Shown here piece after piece: positions 31,601 to 40,922 of a stretch of DNA of 64,000 bases; positions within the stretch are counted from its first letter, which is position 1, and the number at the start of each line of letters is the position of its first letter. The notes under the pieces are model-generated. The model searched no databases. It was not told where the DNA came from and saw nothing but the letters and a program-made list of their open reading frames with translations. Origin of the DNA: Phytophthora sp. 'mugwort' (taxonomy: Eukaryota; Oomycota; Peronosporomycetes; Peronosporales; Peronosporaceae). The DNA lies in assembly GCA_033558025.1 (NCBI GenBank), contig JAUCEF010000003.1, positions 1,576,001 through 1,640,000 on the forward strand, read 5' to 3'. The position numbers were made by a program, and so were the translations under genes.

Positions 31601-33235
31601 GTCTGGGGCCATATCGACGCGGTCTTTTCTCATTGGAGCTGCATACCCGCCACCGGGTGTCACCGCGTAGAATGACGATGTCATTGGCGCTTCCTCTTGC
31701 TGACGTTTCCTGGCTGCAATGCCTACTTCTGTTTCGCCATGACCATACGCTACACCATTAATGGAGCACTTGCGGAACTCCATAATGTTGCACGTCAGTG
31801 TGCCCGTCTTGTCCGAAAATATATAGTCAATCTGGCCCAACTCTTCATTCAGAGACATCGTACGTACTTGACATGGCGTGTCAGTCTCTTCGTGATACAT
31901 CTCGAGGTCGTTGTTCATAAAGTACGACTGCATAAACTTCACTGACGTCATACTCACATACAACGAGACGGGGATGAAGGAATTAAGCAACAGGAAATAA
32001 TACAGCACCATGACGAAAAAGTTGCCCACCGGCGACTTCACCGCCGTCGAGCCGCCATCGTACAAATACCACGCTGCTTTATGCGGGTTTTTGTCCAAAT
32101 TCTCAGCATTCCAGACCGTCGACAAGATCGCTCCAGCCAAGCAGAGCGCTACCATAAGCAAACAGATGTAGAGGATCTGCTTGTTAAGGCGCCTTTCCAT
32201 ATTGCTCCATTTCATGGGCTCAGATGACGACGCCATCATGATTTTCGTGTCTGAACCTGTGTTTACCACCAGTCCATAAATGTACTCGGTGTTACGCAGT
32301 GTGGACCCGCGCAAGACGATCGCATTCGTCGTAATGACCTCCTTCTTGCCTCCTTCGAGCGTCAACGAGCCGCTAAACCGGTGAATCGCGTTATTTGGGG
32401 TCTCACACACCACAGTTCCTTGAATATCGCCCACTGCTGCGTCATTCAGTAGCGTCGTGTACGTTGCTTCCAGTCCCTGTCTCAGCTTTAGATTCGTCTC
32501 GCCATCCAGCGACTTGGTCTCCACGTAACAAATGCCCGCAGGGTTAGTCGGCTCTGGCTCACAAGCTCCAAGAATCACCAGGTCCGCCGGGACGGGGTCT
32601 CGATTTGCCACTTTCACAACATCCCCCACTTGCAGCATATGCCACTTGGTAGGTTCAAACGTCTTCGTGTCTTTCTGGAACCGGATACACGGCAAGTTGT
32701 TGGCTGTATAGTCCGCTTTGTGTCGCTTGTAGTCTTCCAGACACGCAAAAAACATGTCAATGAGCACGATAATGGTCAGCGCCGGTAACGAGGCTGGGAA
32801 ACCGCCTGTGTTGGAAATGGGCTTGACGGTCTGCATGATAGAAATGATTAAGAAATAAGCATTGGCCAGCTTGCTGAACTCGTAGAAGAGCAGTTTGGGT
32901 AGAAAATTGTACACGGTGAAGCGACTGGTGATCACCAGATTGGTGCAGTAACCCAGCGCCGCGTTCTTCTCGGGGGAATTGAGGTGCACGTAGCGGTACG
33001 CGTCCTCCTGGTCGTCTGCAGCGCCTTCTGCGTGTTTGATGTCCTCCCGGGTCTGGCTCAGCAGCTCCTTCTCGTTGTGGCTATCCAGGTCGTCCACGTG
33101 GACATCCACTACGTTGCTGCCCAGGATGCTGTCGGCGTCGATCTCGTCCAAAAAGGGCGACGTCTGTGTCGGGTGCAGCAGCGCGTAAGGCGCCGTGGGC
33201 GTGCCGCTCTCCTCGTGCCTGGGCGGCGACGCCAT
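28607..33235 (-). CDS. P4-type phospholipid-transporting ATPase (flippase)
   Basis: A 1,542-residue P-type ATPase counted from the ATG at 33235 (MASPPRHEE). An upstream in-frame TTG is not a likely start. It moves phospholipids from the outer or luminal leaflet to the cytosolic leaflet, driven by ATP. Landmarks: ENAALGYCTNLVITSRFTVYNFLPKLL before the first span, DGETN at residue 244 (actuator), the PVSL span-4 motif, DKTGTLT at residue 475 (31793-31813; phosphorylated Asp), SSPDEQALV, MLTGDKEETAINIG near 815, GDGANDVSMIQAAHVGVGI from 978, and the C-terminal span group with FWYMIYTGYSGQKFF. The 300-residue tail after the last span is Arg/Ser-rich and long for the family, so it could be regulatory. 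P4 ATPases usually pair with a CDC50 subunit, which is not in this window. No intron is needed: one uninterrupted frame. Confidence 0.95.
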   Translation of the reverse strand: MASPPRHEESGTPTAPYALLHPTQTSPFLDEIDADSILGSNVVDVHVDDLDSHNEKELLSQTREDIKHAEGAADDQEDAYRYVHLNSPEKNAALGYCTNLVITSRFTVYNFLPKLLFYEFSKLANAYFLIISIMQTVKPISNTGGFPASLPALTIIVLIDMFFACLEDYKRHKADYTANNLPCIRFQKDTKTFEPTKWHMLQVGDVVKVANRDPVPADLVILGACEPEPTNPAGICYVETKSLDGETNLKLRQGLEATYTTLLNDAAVGDIQGTVVCETPNNAIHRFSGSLTLEGGKKEVITTNAIVLRGSTLRNTEYIYGLVVNTGSDTKIMMASSSEPMKWSNMERRLNKQILYICLLMVALCLAGAILSTVWNAENLDKNPHKAAWYLYDGGSTAVKSPVGNFFVMVLYYFLLLNSFIPVSLYVSMTSVKFMQSYFMNNDLEMYHEETDTPCQVRTMSLNEELGQIDYIFSDKTGTLTCNIMEFRKCSINGVAYGHGETEVGIAARKRQQEEAPMTSSFYAVTPGGGYAAPMRKDRVDMAPDSNNPSTDRVVTAPFVNYQDDAIFDALAQKNSAQAKAIGTFFEHLAVCHTVMPEKAPDNSLRLSASSPDEQALVAAAACFGYKFVARGPGKAMVEYFSCVDHPGDMACNQPVAEHAVGSYEVLEVLEFNSTRKRMSVILKAPTGELKLYCKGADTVMYERLRPTNDPAVKHTRNLTLQHMEQFASEGLRTLVIGMTAIDPEFFESWVIRYRTAINDMRQIDLRRNGEDNDIDRLMEEIEKNLDILGATAIEDRLQAEVPDTIYKLRQASIKIWMLTGDKEETAINIGFACRLLASDIERIVISADTHPDLTAIMDELEAYAREDDNEDTSVSTPAGAPGAASTPLEARSAISVRNQRKRMTRIESMAEMPQQELALVIDGETLELALEDCPELLLKVAEKCVAVIACRVSPAQKAQLVRLVRDNNPEIRTLAIGDGANDVSMIQAAHVGVGISGQEGMQAANSSDYAIAQFRFLSRLLLVHGRWNYVRMGKLILYIFYKNVILNLTQFWYMIYTGYSGQKFFLEWGLQGYNLLFTALPIVLVSTFEQDVPACLAHNYPLLYRIGQENTRFNTKVVWAWITSCIWESLIICFGVLYGMRYLVSGGDTPTMWVYGCTSFTIVLIVVTLKLCLHQQMWWPIHIVIYIVSFTLWVGTAAFISNGESISSSYWNGVFSNTFRIDAFWLVVPLLVVAALSRDFLWKGYTRMFRPSYKHLAQEVNAFGLTDIADQLLTFPPAEKIPDETLGGEAGRVAAGSVLTSSMRDTSVTKPVAPAVVMAPRPLIGRLGSRRSTTRGSAFSYDAESVMVESFMSTDRYARAAKRTKSIFDRHASRGSLAFHRLPSDSDVDLDLTENAHATSTRAGRAATTAEEPPTRRSAGNIFRGARHGQGRRRFFSVSSLSRGDGANSASDRARENATINVTGGRPPYLDRVRENPTISDVGSDGQRSFYRPSVTRRTRGFENRAMSSDDVHDLAHGDSANPPRSPLVRRYTGRSMLSSM

Positions 33236-34607
33236 ATTAGGCCTGTGATGTGTGGAGACGAACGGATAGTGCGCGCCAAGCGACAAAGCAACAGAGCAGA
33301 TGGCCTCCTTACGTGTCCGGTTGTTGGTTGTTGTCTTTTGTACTGAGACTGAGGGCTCTGGATCAAAGAAGCCATTTGGATGGGTTCGTACTCAATTCGT
33401 TTCTATTTTGGTGCATAAATAAAGACAGTTCAGGTATGTGAGGAATAATACCCTGCAGAAGGAACTGCAACGATTTAGACAGGGAAAAGGGCTAGCGTCT
33501 CAATTTAGAAATGAGATCTTGTATATCGCGACTGGGGAACATTCTGACTACCTATTGCATATTATACCCTATGCGCAAGCATATTAATGTGGGTTATTAG
33601 CTTTTAGTCAGGACTGGTAATTCCGAGCTGTAATTTCCTTGCATCTCGCTGCTTGCAACACCGCCGCGGCTGCTCTTTATGGTCAAGATCCATCGTGCCG
33701 AGTACAGTATCTCCTGACAAATGAGACTAATAAGGACTGCGAGGTTACAAAGTTCGAGCGGATTTACACATTAGAGACAAAAGCAGTGAAGTATAGATGC
33801 TTTGTTGAAGGTAAATAACCAATAGCAATTCTCTCTTTGCCGGGGAATTCCATGTGCTCGTGCGGCCTGGTCCCACGAAACTACCTCTTGGGGGAAAGAG
33901 GGATGGACTTTTTGTGCCGCAATCAGATGGACGCACCATCCCATAGCTTCCAGTATCTCGAGCGGACTAAGATCGAGGACATTTTAGTTGCTTAGCATTT
34001 ATCCGGGTATGCTCTAACAGTATTCTACCTACGTGCGGTTGCTATTCCTCTTCGGCACTACTCGACGGACGATGAACGGCAGCGTGCGGTAAGCCTGGCG
34101 CACTATCTCACGGTCTTCCCGCAGTGGGACGGTCCCACGCCGTCTCGGACTCAAAAATTGAGTCATATGGAAGCGGCAGTCGTCAACAAGTCACTGTACT
34201 GACTGAGCTGATACATGTATAGCCTCAGACCACCAGTGGTGGGCTACTTTGCATGGCGCTGTGATGCAACTTGGTATGTGACGACTGGACAGATATATCC
34301 ATTGCTCATTGCCACGCAGGGACTCACATGCCACTGTAAAAAAATGTGAGCCACACCCGCACGACGGACGCCATGTTGGGTGCGACGTTCGCGTTCGAAG
34401 AAGACTTTCTTCGCCTACATATTTACGGCGGCCTTAACGCTAGGATTTCCGGGAATATGCCACGTCAAGTCGTCTTATCCGGAGGCGAACAACAGTCCGA
34501 CAACCACTTGCTATTATAACATGGTATTGGAAGAGGGGCATCCTAAACTGAGCTGCGTGTACCGGGCCTGAAGTACTCGAAGTAGATTCCACTACGATCC
34601 GAGCGCA
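33236..34607. other. Intergenic region, no recognised gene
   Basis: Upstream of the flippase. A short plus-strand reading near 34380-34571 looks like a secreted start (TFFAYIFTAALTLGFPG) but begins with GTG and has no ATG in frame. Readings near 34020-34200 (RHYSTDDERQRAVSLAHYL) look protein-like but are broken and unrecognised. Confidence 0.4.
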
Positions 34608-34997
34608 CTAAGTTTCCCCACGCTGCCGCCATAACAAAGCAATAATATTTACAAGCACTCTTGCCGCTGCTTTTTGGTAATCCCGTGGATCCATGACCAG
34701 ACTAAGAGTGGGTACATAACTGCCGAATAATACATGATACCTTATGCTTGTCGTGTCATCAATGACTCTAACTACAAGCTTGGTCATAATGTCTCTCAAA
34801 GTATGCGTCGATCGACTCGAAAGCTCGACAATTTGCAGGTGTTTTCGACTAGTTGGTCGTGTTGCATTGGCGATGGCTTCATCGAGAATGCACGTTACGT
34901 ATGCAGAACACCGAATCCTTGAATAAACATTTGCATTTCGTCCATAAACGTTCCGATTAACAACATTTTCGCCTGCTCCGGGGAAACACGTATACAC
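34608..34997 (-). pseudogene. Unrecognised open reading, probably a remnant
   Basis: A 129-codon minus-strand open frame with protein-like composition (DEAIANATRPTSRKHLQIVE, DIMTKLVVRVIDDTTS, SLVMDPRDYQKAAARVLVNI) but only a GTG, not an ATG, at its start. It could be the 3' part of a decayed gene. No family recognised. Confidence 0.25.
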
Positions 34998-35274
34998 AAT
35001 CCAGCGTGTTGCCTGTGTATGGCTTTCAGGGTAGTGTGGAGCTCCACCGTCGGCGTGTAGTGGAAGTTCCTAACTTGAAGTTGACGGCACGTATAACACC
35101 GGTGTACACTACCAAAGTCCCAGCGAACGTATCGGCATTAATGAAAAGGACGCGTCCGTTTCATGCCGGATGAGGTCATGTGGCCTATTATTGCATCAGC
35201 GCCACGCGTCACTATCCTTCATATCTCGCAACGTTCCTTATTGTACTAAGTAAATTGCAAGGAAAGGAGAACGC

Positions 35275-37416
35275 ATGCCAGGAGCTTCGTCGATTGCCAA
35301 AGTGCAGGTGAAACCTCAAGGCTCGGAAGTGAAGCGTCAAGCCAGCGAGAAGCACGTACGACGCTCATGGGTGACAGGCATCTCGGGTCCACCGGCTCCG
35401 CGAGGGCGCCAGTACTTGGTCGGCCCTCGAGCTAAGAAGAAGCTCATGCGATGGCATATTTTCACCCTCCTTCGTCGCCTCATAGTCATCGCAGCTTCCA
35501 TCCAGTACATCTCCATCTCCATATCAGCCACTGGGAGTACGATTGAAGCGTTAGAGGGCAAGCACAATCCACCTGAATCATTTCGAGTCTTCACAGCGTC
35601 TCTGATCGCTGGCTACATGGGCTCTGGCCTCATCCGAGACAGTTCTTTAGTTCAAAAAGTGCTAAAAGGCGACACAACTCCTCGAGACCATGCTGTGTTT
35701 CTCGAATCGAAGAACGAGACGTCCTTCCACAATTGCTCTGGACTCCCGAAATTCAACCCGGCAATCTACAACTACGAGTACTTGAGCCATACATATCTCC
35801 AACTAGCGGCTGGTGCCAAATACAACGTCACTGTTCTTGCCGATTTGGAGCTTGTGACGGTCGTGGTCGACTGCAGCTTCACGAACCTCAAGACTGGGGA
35901 CAATGCCATGGTGAGGTTCTTTAACTTATTGCGCTCGCGTGTGGACCCGACAGACGTGTCCATGCTTACAGTGTCGCTCAACGTGCAAGATTACGAGATT
36001 CGTGACCACAAGAAGAAAGGACCATGCATTTTGACCATGATCTCGCTGGTACACGACATGAGGGCGGGGCCTGTAGGACAGTTCTATCTCATGGCACTCA
36101 CGTATCCATATACACGATCCATGGGGTTTCAAGTATACGAGTTTGTAGGAATCACCACTGACAGCTACCTTGAACTGCGTAGTATACCGGAAGATCCGGT
36201 GACGCAGCCAGTGACCCACGTGGTCACGTCAAGGAAACGTGGTTTCTTTGATGGTGAAGAACAGTCGAATATCCGCTATATGTACACGTTATTGGATACC
36301 AATGCGACGAGTGCAATGACTCGCTGGGAGTGGCTCGGTGAGGCCGTGATTGCCGATTCCTGGGCCTGGGTACATGGACTCCACCTCGTTTTCGGGATCC
36401 AGACGATCTTTTCGCTTGTGGTGCAATGTCTCGTGGCATTCCGCTCGGGAAAGCTCTGGATTGGCGACCCGTTTGCTTCCGTTTCGACTGTGACTCTTGT
36501 CACACGAGGTATTTTAGTAGGGATCTCGTGGTATTTAAACTCATTATGGATGCTATTTGAGTTTGGTTTGTCAATTGGTGGCAAAATCTCCAAGACCCAG
36601 ATTGTACGAGTCCACACCAAGCTCGTGCACGCTGATGTTCTTGTTGTGTATCTCAGTCTGGTCGGTCTTCTGAGCTCCCTTTTCCGCGAACGGATCGATC
36701 CGTCCGTCGCCATTTTTTTATTTGAGGTTATTTTCTCAAAACATCAAAACCTTCTCACGACGGTAGCAGCCGTACGTAAAGAAATTGTGACGTACTCCGA
36801 CAAAGTCTTTTACTTGGGCATGCCCAAGGTATCGTCGGTAGTTGCGGCCATGTCCCCACTGCGCTTGTGGACGGCGTTCCAGATCCCACTTAGCAAAGAC
36901 AGCACGTTTCTTTTAACGTCGTTCTTGCCGGATGCTATTTTGCTGGCGAGTATCGCGGGTTTCGCCATTTTTCACAAACTTTATCGGCATTTCTCGCCTG
37001 AAAAAAGTCGAGAACGATCCAGTCAAACGAGTACAGAGCGTTCGTCCATCACGGAGAGGACAGCGCTCACACTGAAAGGCAACCTCACCAACTTTGAGCT
37101 CTCAACAGGAGCCGAGCTACAAACTCGGTTCGGTCTCATCTCGGACTACAACAACTATGTATACTTTAAAGGGATGAAGTTTGCGTCGGCTGATGGGGTA
37201 TACTGTTCCGGATATGTAATCGTGAATGGATGGATGTTAGTGGCGATCAAGGATTTGGTGTCAATCGCTATCATTAAAGCCACCTCGTCGCGCTTTACGA
37301 ACGTCTACGTGTATGAAGTCGAGGGCAACACAGTAAAGGACACCGCACGACTGGTCTATCCTGCTACTTTCATGTGGTCGGATCTCTGGCGTTTAAATGT
37401 CACGGTACTGCTGTGA
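35275..37416 (+). CDS. Multi-pass membrane protein, tandem family member 1
   Basis: A 713-residue protein from the ATG at 35275. Layout by eye: basic cytosolic tail 1-66 with a (A/S)K(V/M)QVKPQ motif; span 1 at 67-86; ectodomain 87-362 with Cys154 and Cys200 (kept in all copies), N-glycosylation sequons NETS, NCSG and NVTV, and TSRKRGFFDGE near 318-328; spans near 363-388 (WAWVHGLHLVFGIQTIFSLV), 405-431, 453-470 and 545-567, plus a possible short one at 477-487; linker with basic/Ser residues; C-terminal module 597-713 with LKGNLTNFELSTGAELQ and YFKGMKFASADGVYCSGYVI. No known domain recognised. Followed head to tail by members 2 and 3. Membrane topology is inferred, function unknown. Confidence 0.85.
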   Translation: MPGASSIAKVQVKPQGSEVKRQASEKHVRRSWVTGISGPPAPRGRQYLVGPRAKKKLMRWHIFTLLRRLIVIAASIQYISISISATGSTIEALEGKHNPPESFRVFTASLIAGYMGSGLIRDSSLVQKVLKGDTTPRDHAVFLESKNETSFHNCSGLPKFNPAIYNYEYLSHTYLQLAAGAKYNVTVLADLELVTVVVDCSFTNLKTGDNAMVRFFNLLRSRVDPTDVSMLTVSLNVQDYEIRDHKKKGPCILTMISLVHDMRAGPVGQFYLMALTYPYTRSMGFQVYEFVGITTDSYLELRSIPEDPVTQPVTHVVTSRKRGFFDGEEQSNIRYMYTLLDTNATSAMTRWEWLGEAVIADSWAWVHGLHLVFGIQTIFSLVVQCLVAFRSGKLWIGDPFASVSTVTLVTRGILVGISWYLNSLWMLFEFGLSIGGKISKTQIVRVHTKLVHADVLVVYLSLVGLLSSLFRERIDPSVAIFLFEVIFSKHQNLLTTVAAVRKEIVTYSDKVFYLGMPKVSSVVAAMSPLRLWTAFQIPLSKDSTFLLTSFLPDAILLASIAGFAIFHKLYRHFSPEKSRERSSQTSTERSSITERTALTLKGNLTNFELSTGAELQTRFGLISDYNNYVYFKGMKFASADGVYCSGYVIVNGWMLVAIKDLVSIAIIKATSSRFTNVYVYEVEGNTVKDTARLVYPATFMWSDLWRLNVTVLL

Positions 37417-37803
37417 ATTTATACATCGGCGACGTGTGTTGTCGATGGCAAAAATATCCATGATCTTCTTGCGACAGACCAGAACAAATTGCCGTTTCAA
37501 GGATTTTGGGCGTCTTCCTCGGGGATAATCGTTAAGAGTCGGGGATGTAAACGACCAACGCTCGAGTGGAACCGATCTTTGTTCATCTGCAGACGCGCTG
37601 GTCGAGGTCGATATACATGTATACCAAAATACACTGCCGCTCTATTAAAAGACTCGAATTTTCTACAATGATTGGACTGCCATTATCCAGAACAGCTCAA
37701 GGTCCGTTTCGTGATACCAACAATAACTCGCGTCCTGCCTTATCTCGAGTCTATCCCACCCAAACCAAATTCCAGTTTGGGACCTCAACATTGGTTAAGA
37801 AAC
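37417..37803. other. Spacer between family members 1 and 2
   Basis: 387 bases, presumably holding the terminator of member 1 and the promoter of member 2. The frame of member 2 stays open upstream to 37672 but starts there with TTG only. Confidence 0.5.
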
Positions 37804-39990
37804 ATGCAGTCGGCCGACAAAGAGACCAGCTACTGGGGCACAGCCCTGACGAAGATGCAAGTAAAATCACAGGGCAGAGGGCTATCCAAACGCTCGGGCC
37901 GCTCGTCCGTAACGAGCCGCGAACACCTCTACGTCGTCCGGACCAAATCGTCTCAAAAATTCACCTTTTGGAAAGGCTCCAGCAACGGGAAATTAACCGG
38001 TCCGAAACAATTTTTCACCAAATGGAAAGTCTTCAACATTATCCGGCGGCTTGTGGTAATTGCCGCTGCGTGTCAGTATATCTACATTTCATTGCTGGCT
38101 AGCTGGAGGACGGTCACAGTTCTTCGCTCAATGACCAGTGAAACGCAGTCTTTTGACGTCCTCACAGCCTCATACATTTCTGGCTATATAGGCGACGGGC
38201 TCATCAGTGACAGTCCCTTAGTGCACGACGTGCTCGGTGGAGATACCACACCGCGTGACTACGCATTGTTTCTCGAGTCAGACACCCAAGTTTCACTCAA
38301 AAAGTGCTCGGGAGTGGCACAATTCAACTCGGCAATTTACAATTACGACTACCTCACGCGCACATACATGGAAATCGTGCGGGATACGAGCTACAACACG
38401 TCGTTGCTCACAGCTCTGGAGCTTGTCGTTGTGGTTGTTGACTGTAGTTCGACCCAGCTTGAGAGGGGAGATCCCTCGATCGTCCGCGTGTTTAACTTGG
38501 TGCGGTTGCGCACTGACCCGACTGACTTGTACTTAGTCACGCTCTCGCTCTCGGTACAAGGCTACACTATGTGGTCCTATAAGAAGTACGGTCCAGCTCT
38601 TGTAGGTATGATTACTGTTATTCACGACATGCAAGCCGATATTATGAAACAAATTTTCATGTTGGCACCGACGTATCCGTATCAACGCTCTCCCGAGTTT
38701 GAAATTTACGAATTCGTCCGGATAACCGAGGAAAGTTACCGAGAATTACGCAGTATCCCAAAAAATCCGGCAACGGAACCAGTCAAACATTTAGTCACGT
38801 CGCGGAAACGCGGGTTCTTTGATGGCGAAGTCCAGTCGAATATTCACTCCATGTACTCGGTTCTTGACATGACTGACGCACAAAGTGCGTTAACACATTG
38901 GGAATGGTTTGGCGAGTCTCTGATCGAAGATTCCTGGGCCTGGGTACACGGTATTCACTTCATTTTTGGCATACAAACAGTCAGTTCAGTCTTGGTGTTA
39001 TCCCTGGTAACGTACCAGAACTTTCGCGCGGGTAAATTGTGGATCGGGGACCCCTTTTCGTCCGTCTCGACGGCAACTTTCGTGACGCGCGGCGTCTTAG
39101 TCGTCATTTCGTGGTATCTCAACTCGTTCTGGACGCTTTTTGAGTTCGCCATGTCCAATGCCGCCATTTTATCCGGTACCGAGATCGTTCACATCCATAA
39201 AGAACTGGTGCATGCCGACGTTCTTGTCGTCTATCTCGGTCTTGTGGCTCTTTTGAGCTGGATGATACGTGAACGGATAGACCCGTCTGTTGCCATCTTT
39301 TTGTTCGAGATTATGCACAAACACCGCTTAAATTTTCTCCGAGGTTCCCCCGCGGCACTGAATGAGGTGATAAGTTACTCCAATAAGGTCTTTCAACTCG
39401 GCGATGCGGCACAGAAAGCGATCGTTGCTGCAATGTCCCCGCTCAATTATTGGTCCCCTTTCCAGATTCCTAAAAAAGACGGTACTTTTCTCGCTGCGTC
39501 TTTCTTCCCCAAGATTACTTTAGTGGCGACGATCATGGGTTATGCCATTTTGCGCAAAATTTATCGGTTTTACTATCCCGAGCAGAGTTTTCAACGATCG
39601 AGTCAAAGTTTACACACATCTGGTAATGAGAAGACGGCGCTTGCACTTAAAGGAAATCTCACAAACTTTGAGATCTCGACGGGTGCAGAACTACAGGCGC
39701 GTTTCGGTATTATCTCGGACTATAAGAATTATGTTTACTTTAAAGGGATGAAATTCGCCTCGGCGGACGGCGTGTACTGCTCTGGGTATGTGATTGTAAA
39801 CGGAAAGTTTTTGGTCGGGTCCAAGCATCTATTGGCGATTTTGATGATGAAACTGGTTCACTCTCGCTTCGCCAATGTCTACGCGTACGAGGTCGAGGGC
39901 AACACAGTCAAGGAGACGGCACGATTGGTCTACCCGGAAACTTTCACTTGGGCCGACTTGTGGCGTTTAAATGTCGCGGTACTGCTCTAA
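37804..39990 (+). CDS. Multi-pass membrane protein, tandem family member 2
   Basis: A 728-residue paralogue of the 35275 gene. The ATG at 37804 (MQSADKETSYWGTALTKMQV) is chosen because it places the TKMQVKSQ block where the other members have theirs. Same layout: basic tail, span RLVVIAAACQYIYISLLASW, ectodomain with KKCSGVAQFNSAIYNYDYL and VVVDCSSTQL (the paired Cys), the dibasic TSRKRGFFDGE block, WAWVHGIHFIFGIQTVSSVL, ERIDPSVAIFLFEI, and the C-terminal module LKGNLTNFEISTGAELQARFG and KGMKFASADGVYCSGYVIVNG. The C-terminal 110 residues are the most conserved part across copies. Uninterrupted frame; probably functional; role unknown. Confidence 0.85.
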   Translation: MQSADKETSYWGTALTKMQVKSQGRGLSKRSGRSSVTSREHLYVVRTKSSQKFTFWKGSSNGKLTGPKQFFTKWKVFNIIRRLVVIAAACQYIYISLLASWRTVTVLRSMTSETQSFDVLTASYISGYIGDGLISDSPLVHDVLGGDTTPRDYALFLESDTQVSLKKCSGVAQFNSAIYNYDYLTRTYMEIVRDTSYNTSLLTALELVVVVVDCSSTQLERGDPSIVRVFNLVRLRTDPTDLYLVTLSLSVQGYTMWSYKKYGPALVGMITVIHDMQADIMKQIFMLAPTYPYQRSPEFEIYEFVRITEESYRELRSIPKNPATEPVKHLVTSRKRGFFDGEVQSNIHSMYSVLDMTDAQSALTHWEWFGESLIEDSWAWVHGIHFIFGIQTVSSVLVLSLVTYQNFRAGKLWIGDPFSSVSTATFVTRGVLVVISWYLNSFWTLFEFAMSNAAILSGTEIVHIHKELVHADVLVVYLGLVALLSWMIRERIDPSVAIFLFEIMHKHRLNFLRGSPAALNEVISYSNKVFQLGDAAQKAIVAAMSPLNYWSPFQIPKKDGTFLAASFFPKITLVATIMGYAILRKIYRFYYPEQSFQRSSQSLHTSGNEKTALALKGNLTNFEISTGAELQARFGIISDYKNYVYFKGMKFASADGVYCSGYVIVNGKFLVGSKHLLAILMMKLVHSRFANVYAYEVEGNTVKETARLVYPETFTWADLWRLNVAVLL

Positions 39991-40922
39991 GGATGAGTAG
40001 ATTTCACAAAAATATTATTGTTTCACTGTGAGAAACTATTCGGTAAGTGCCCGTATAACGTGCTGAATGTGAGCGTCGTAGTAGATATGAACGTTGTACT
40101 GAACCGGCTACAGCGCATCGACATTGTACCCATTATTTCCACATTTTAATTGTGTTTTTTCATCCGTGCTACGCATCTGCACTCTTTTTTACTTCAATTC
40201 CTGTCAAATGGAAGGGGAATGTCCTGTAATACTGTCCCTACTGACCGTATTGAGTCACAAAGATAAAATAATAAAATTCTCTTGGACTCTTCTTTGGTTA
40301 AAGAGCCGAGGCAGCGAAGTTTCTCTCTGATCATCTTGAACACATTTCTGCGAAATATGCTGTACCTAGGCTAATATTCTGTCTTGGGTAGGAAATAGAA
40401 AGAAATCGCTTCTCTTAGTGACTGGTCGGGTCGATCAGCCGGATGATGGCGAGCAGGGATTCGACGAGGCTTCAAGTCTGAGTCGATTTGTAACGTGCAG
40501 CAATCGATACATTACTGTGGGGCAGTAAAGAAAACTTCTTAGTGCCAGTATTAGTCAAACAATAGCTATGGGTCGTTTACCGATCGATAACCGTAAAGAC
40601 GTTCTCTTCAAATGGACGGACATCTATCTAGAATTTGTCCAAAATTACACAAGACTGGTTAGTTTTTTTACCGCTCACCCTTTGGTATTAATAGAGTGGA
40701 TAAGGTTTTACCACCTTTTGATCTTGTAAAAAAACGCTCCATTGAGGGCATGGAAACGTCATTAGAAGTGACATTCTTTTGCGTATGCCTCCCTCACAAC
40801 TATAGAACGTCGTTAAAAAGAACACAATTATTGTCTATTTTCACACCTCATCCGAATGGGACAGTCCGGCATTGGTTACCATTTTGACATCTAGTCTTGG
40901 ACGAGAAAGCAAGCTAAAAAAC
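39991..40922. other. Spacer between family members 2 and 3
   Basis: 932 AT-rich bases with only short frames lacking ATG starts. No repeat or gene recognised. Confidence 0.5.

Noticed and set aside
33236..33286. Upstream TTG start for the flippase
   Set aside because: Non-ATG; the ATG at 33235 has A at -3 and G after it, and no family feature lies in the added residues.
34380..34571. Small secreted or effector-like ORF
   Set aside because: Starts at GTG with no in-frame ATG, and has no RXLR, EER or Crinkler-type motif.
37672..37803. TTG-initiated N-terminal extension of family member 2
   Set aside because: The ATG at 37804 aligns with the starts of the paralogues; the extension has no counterpart in them.
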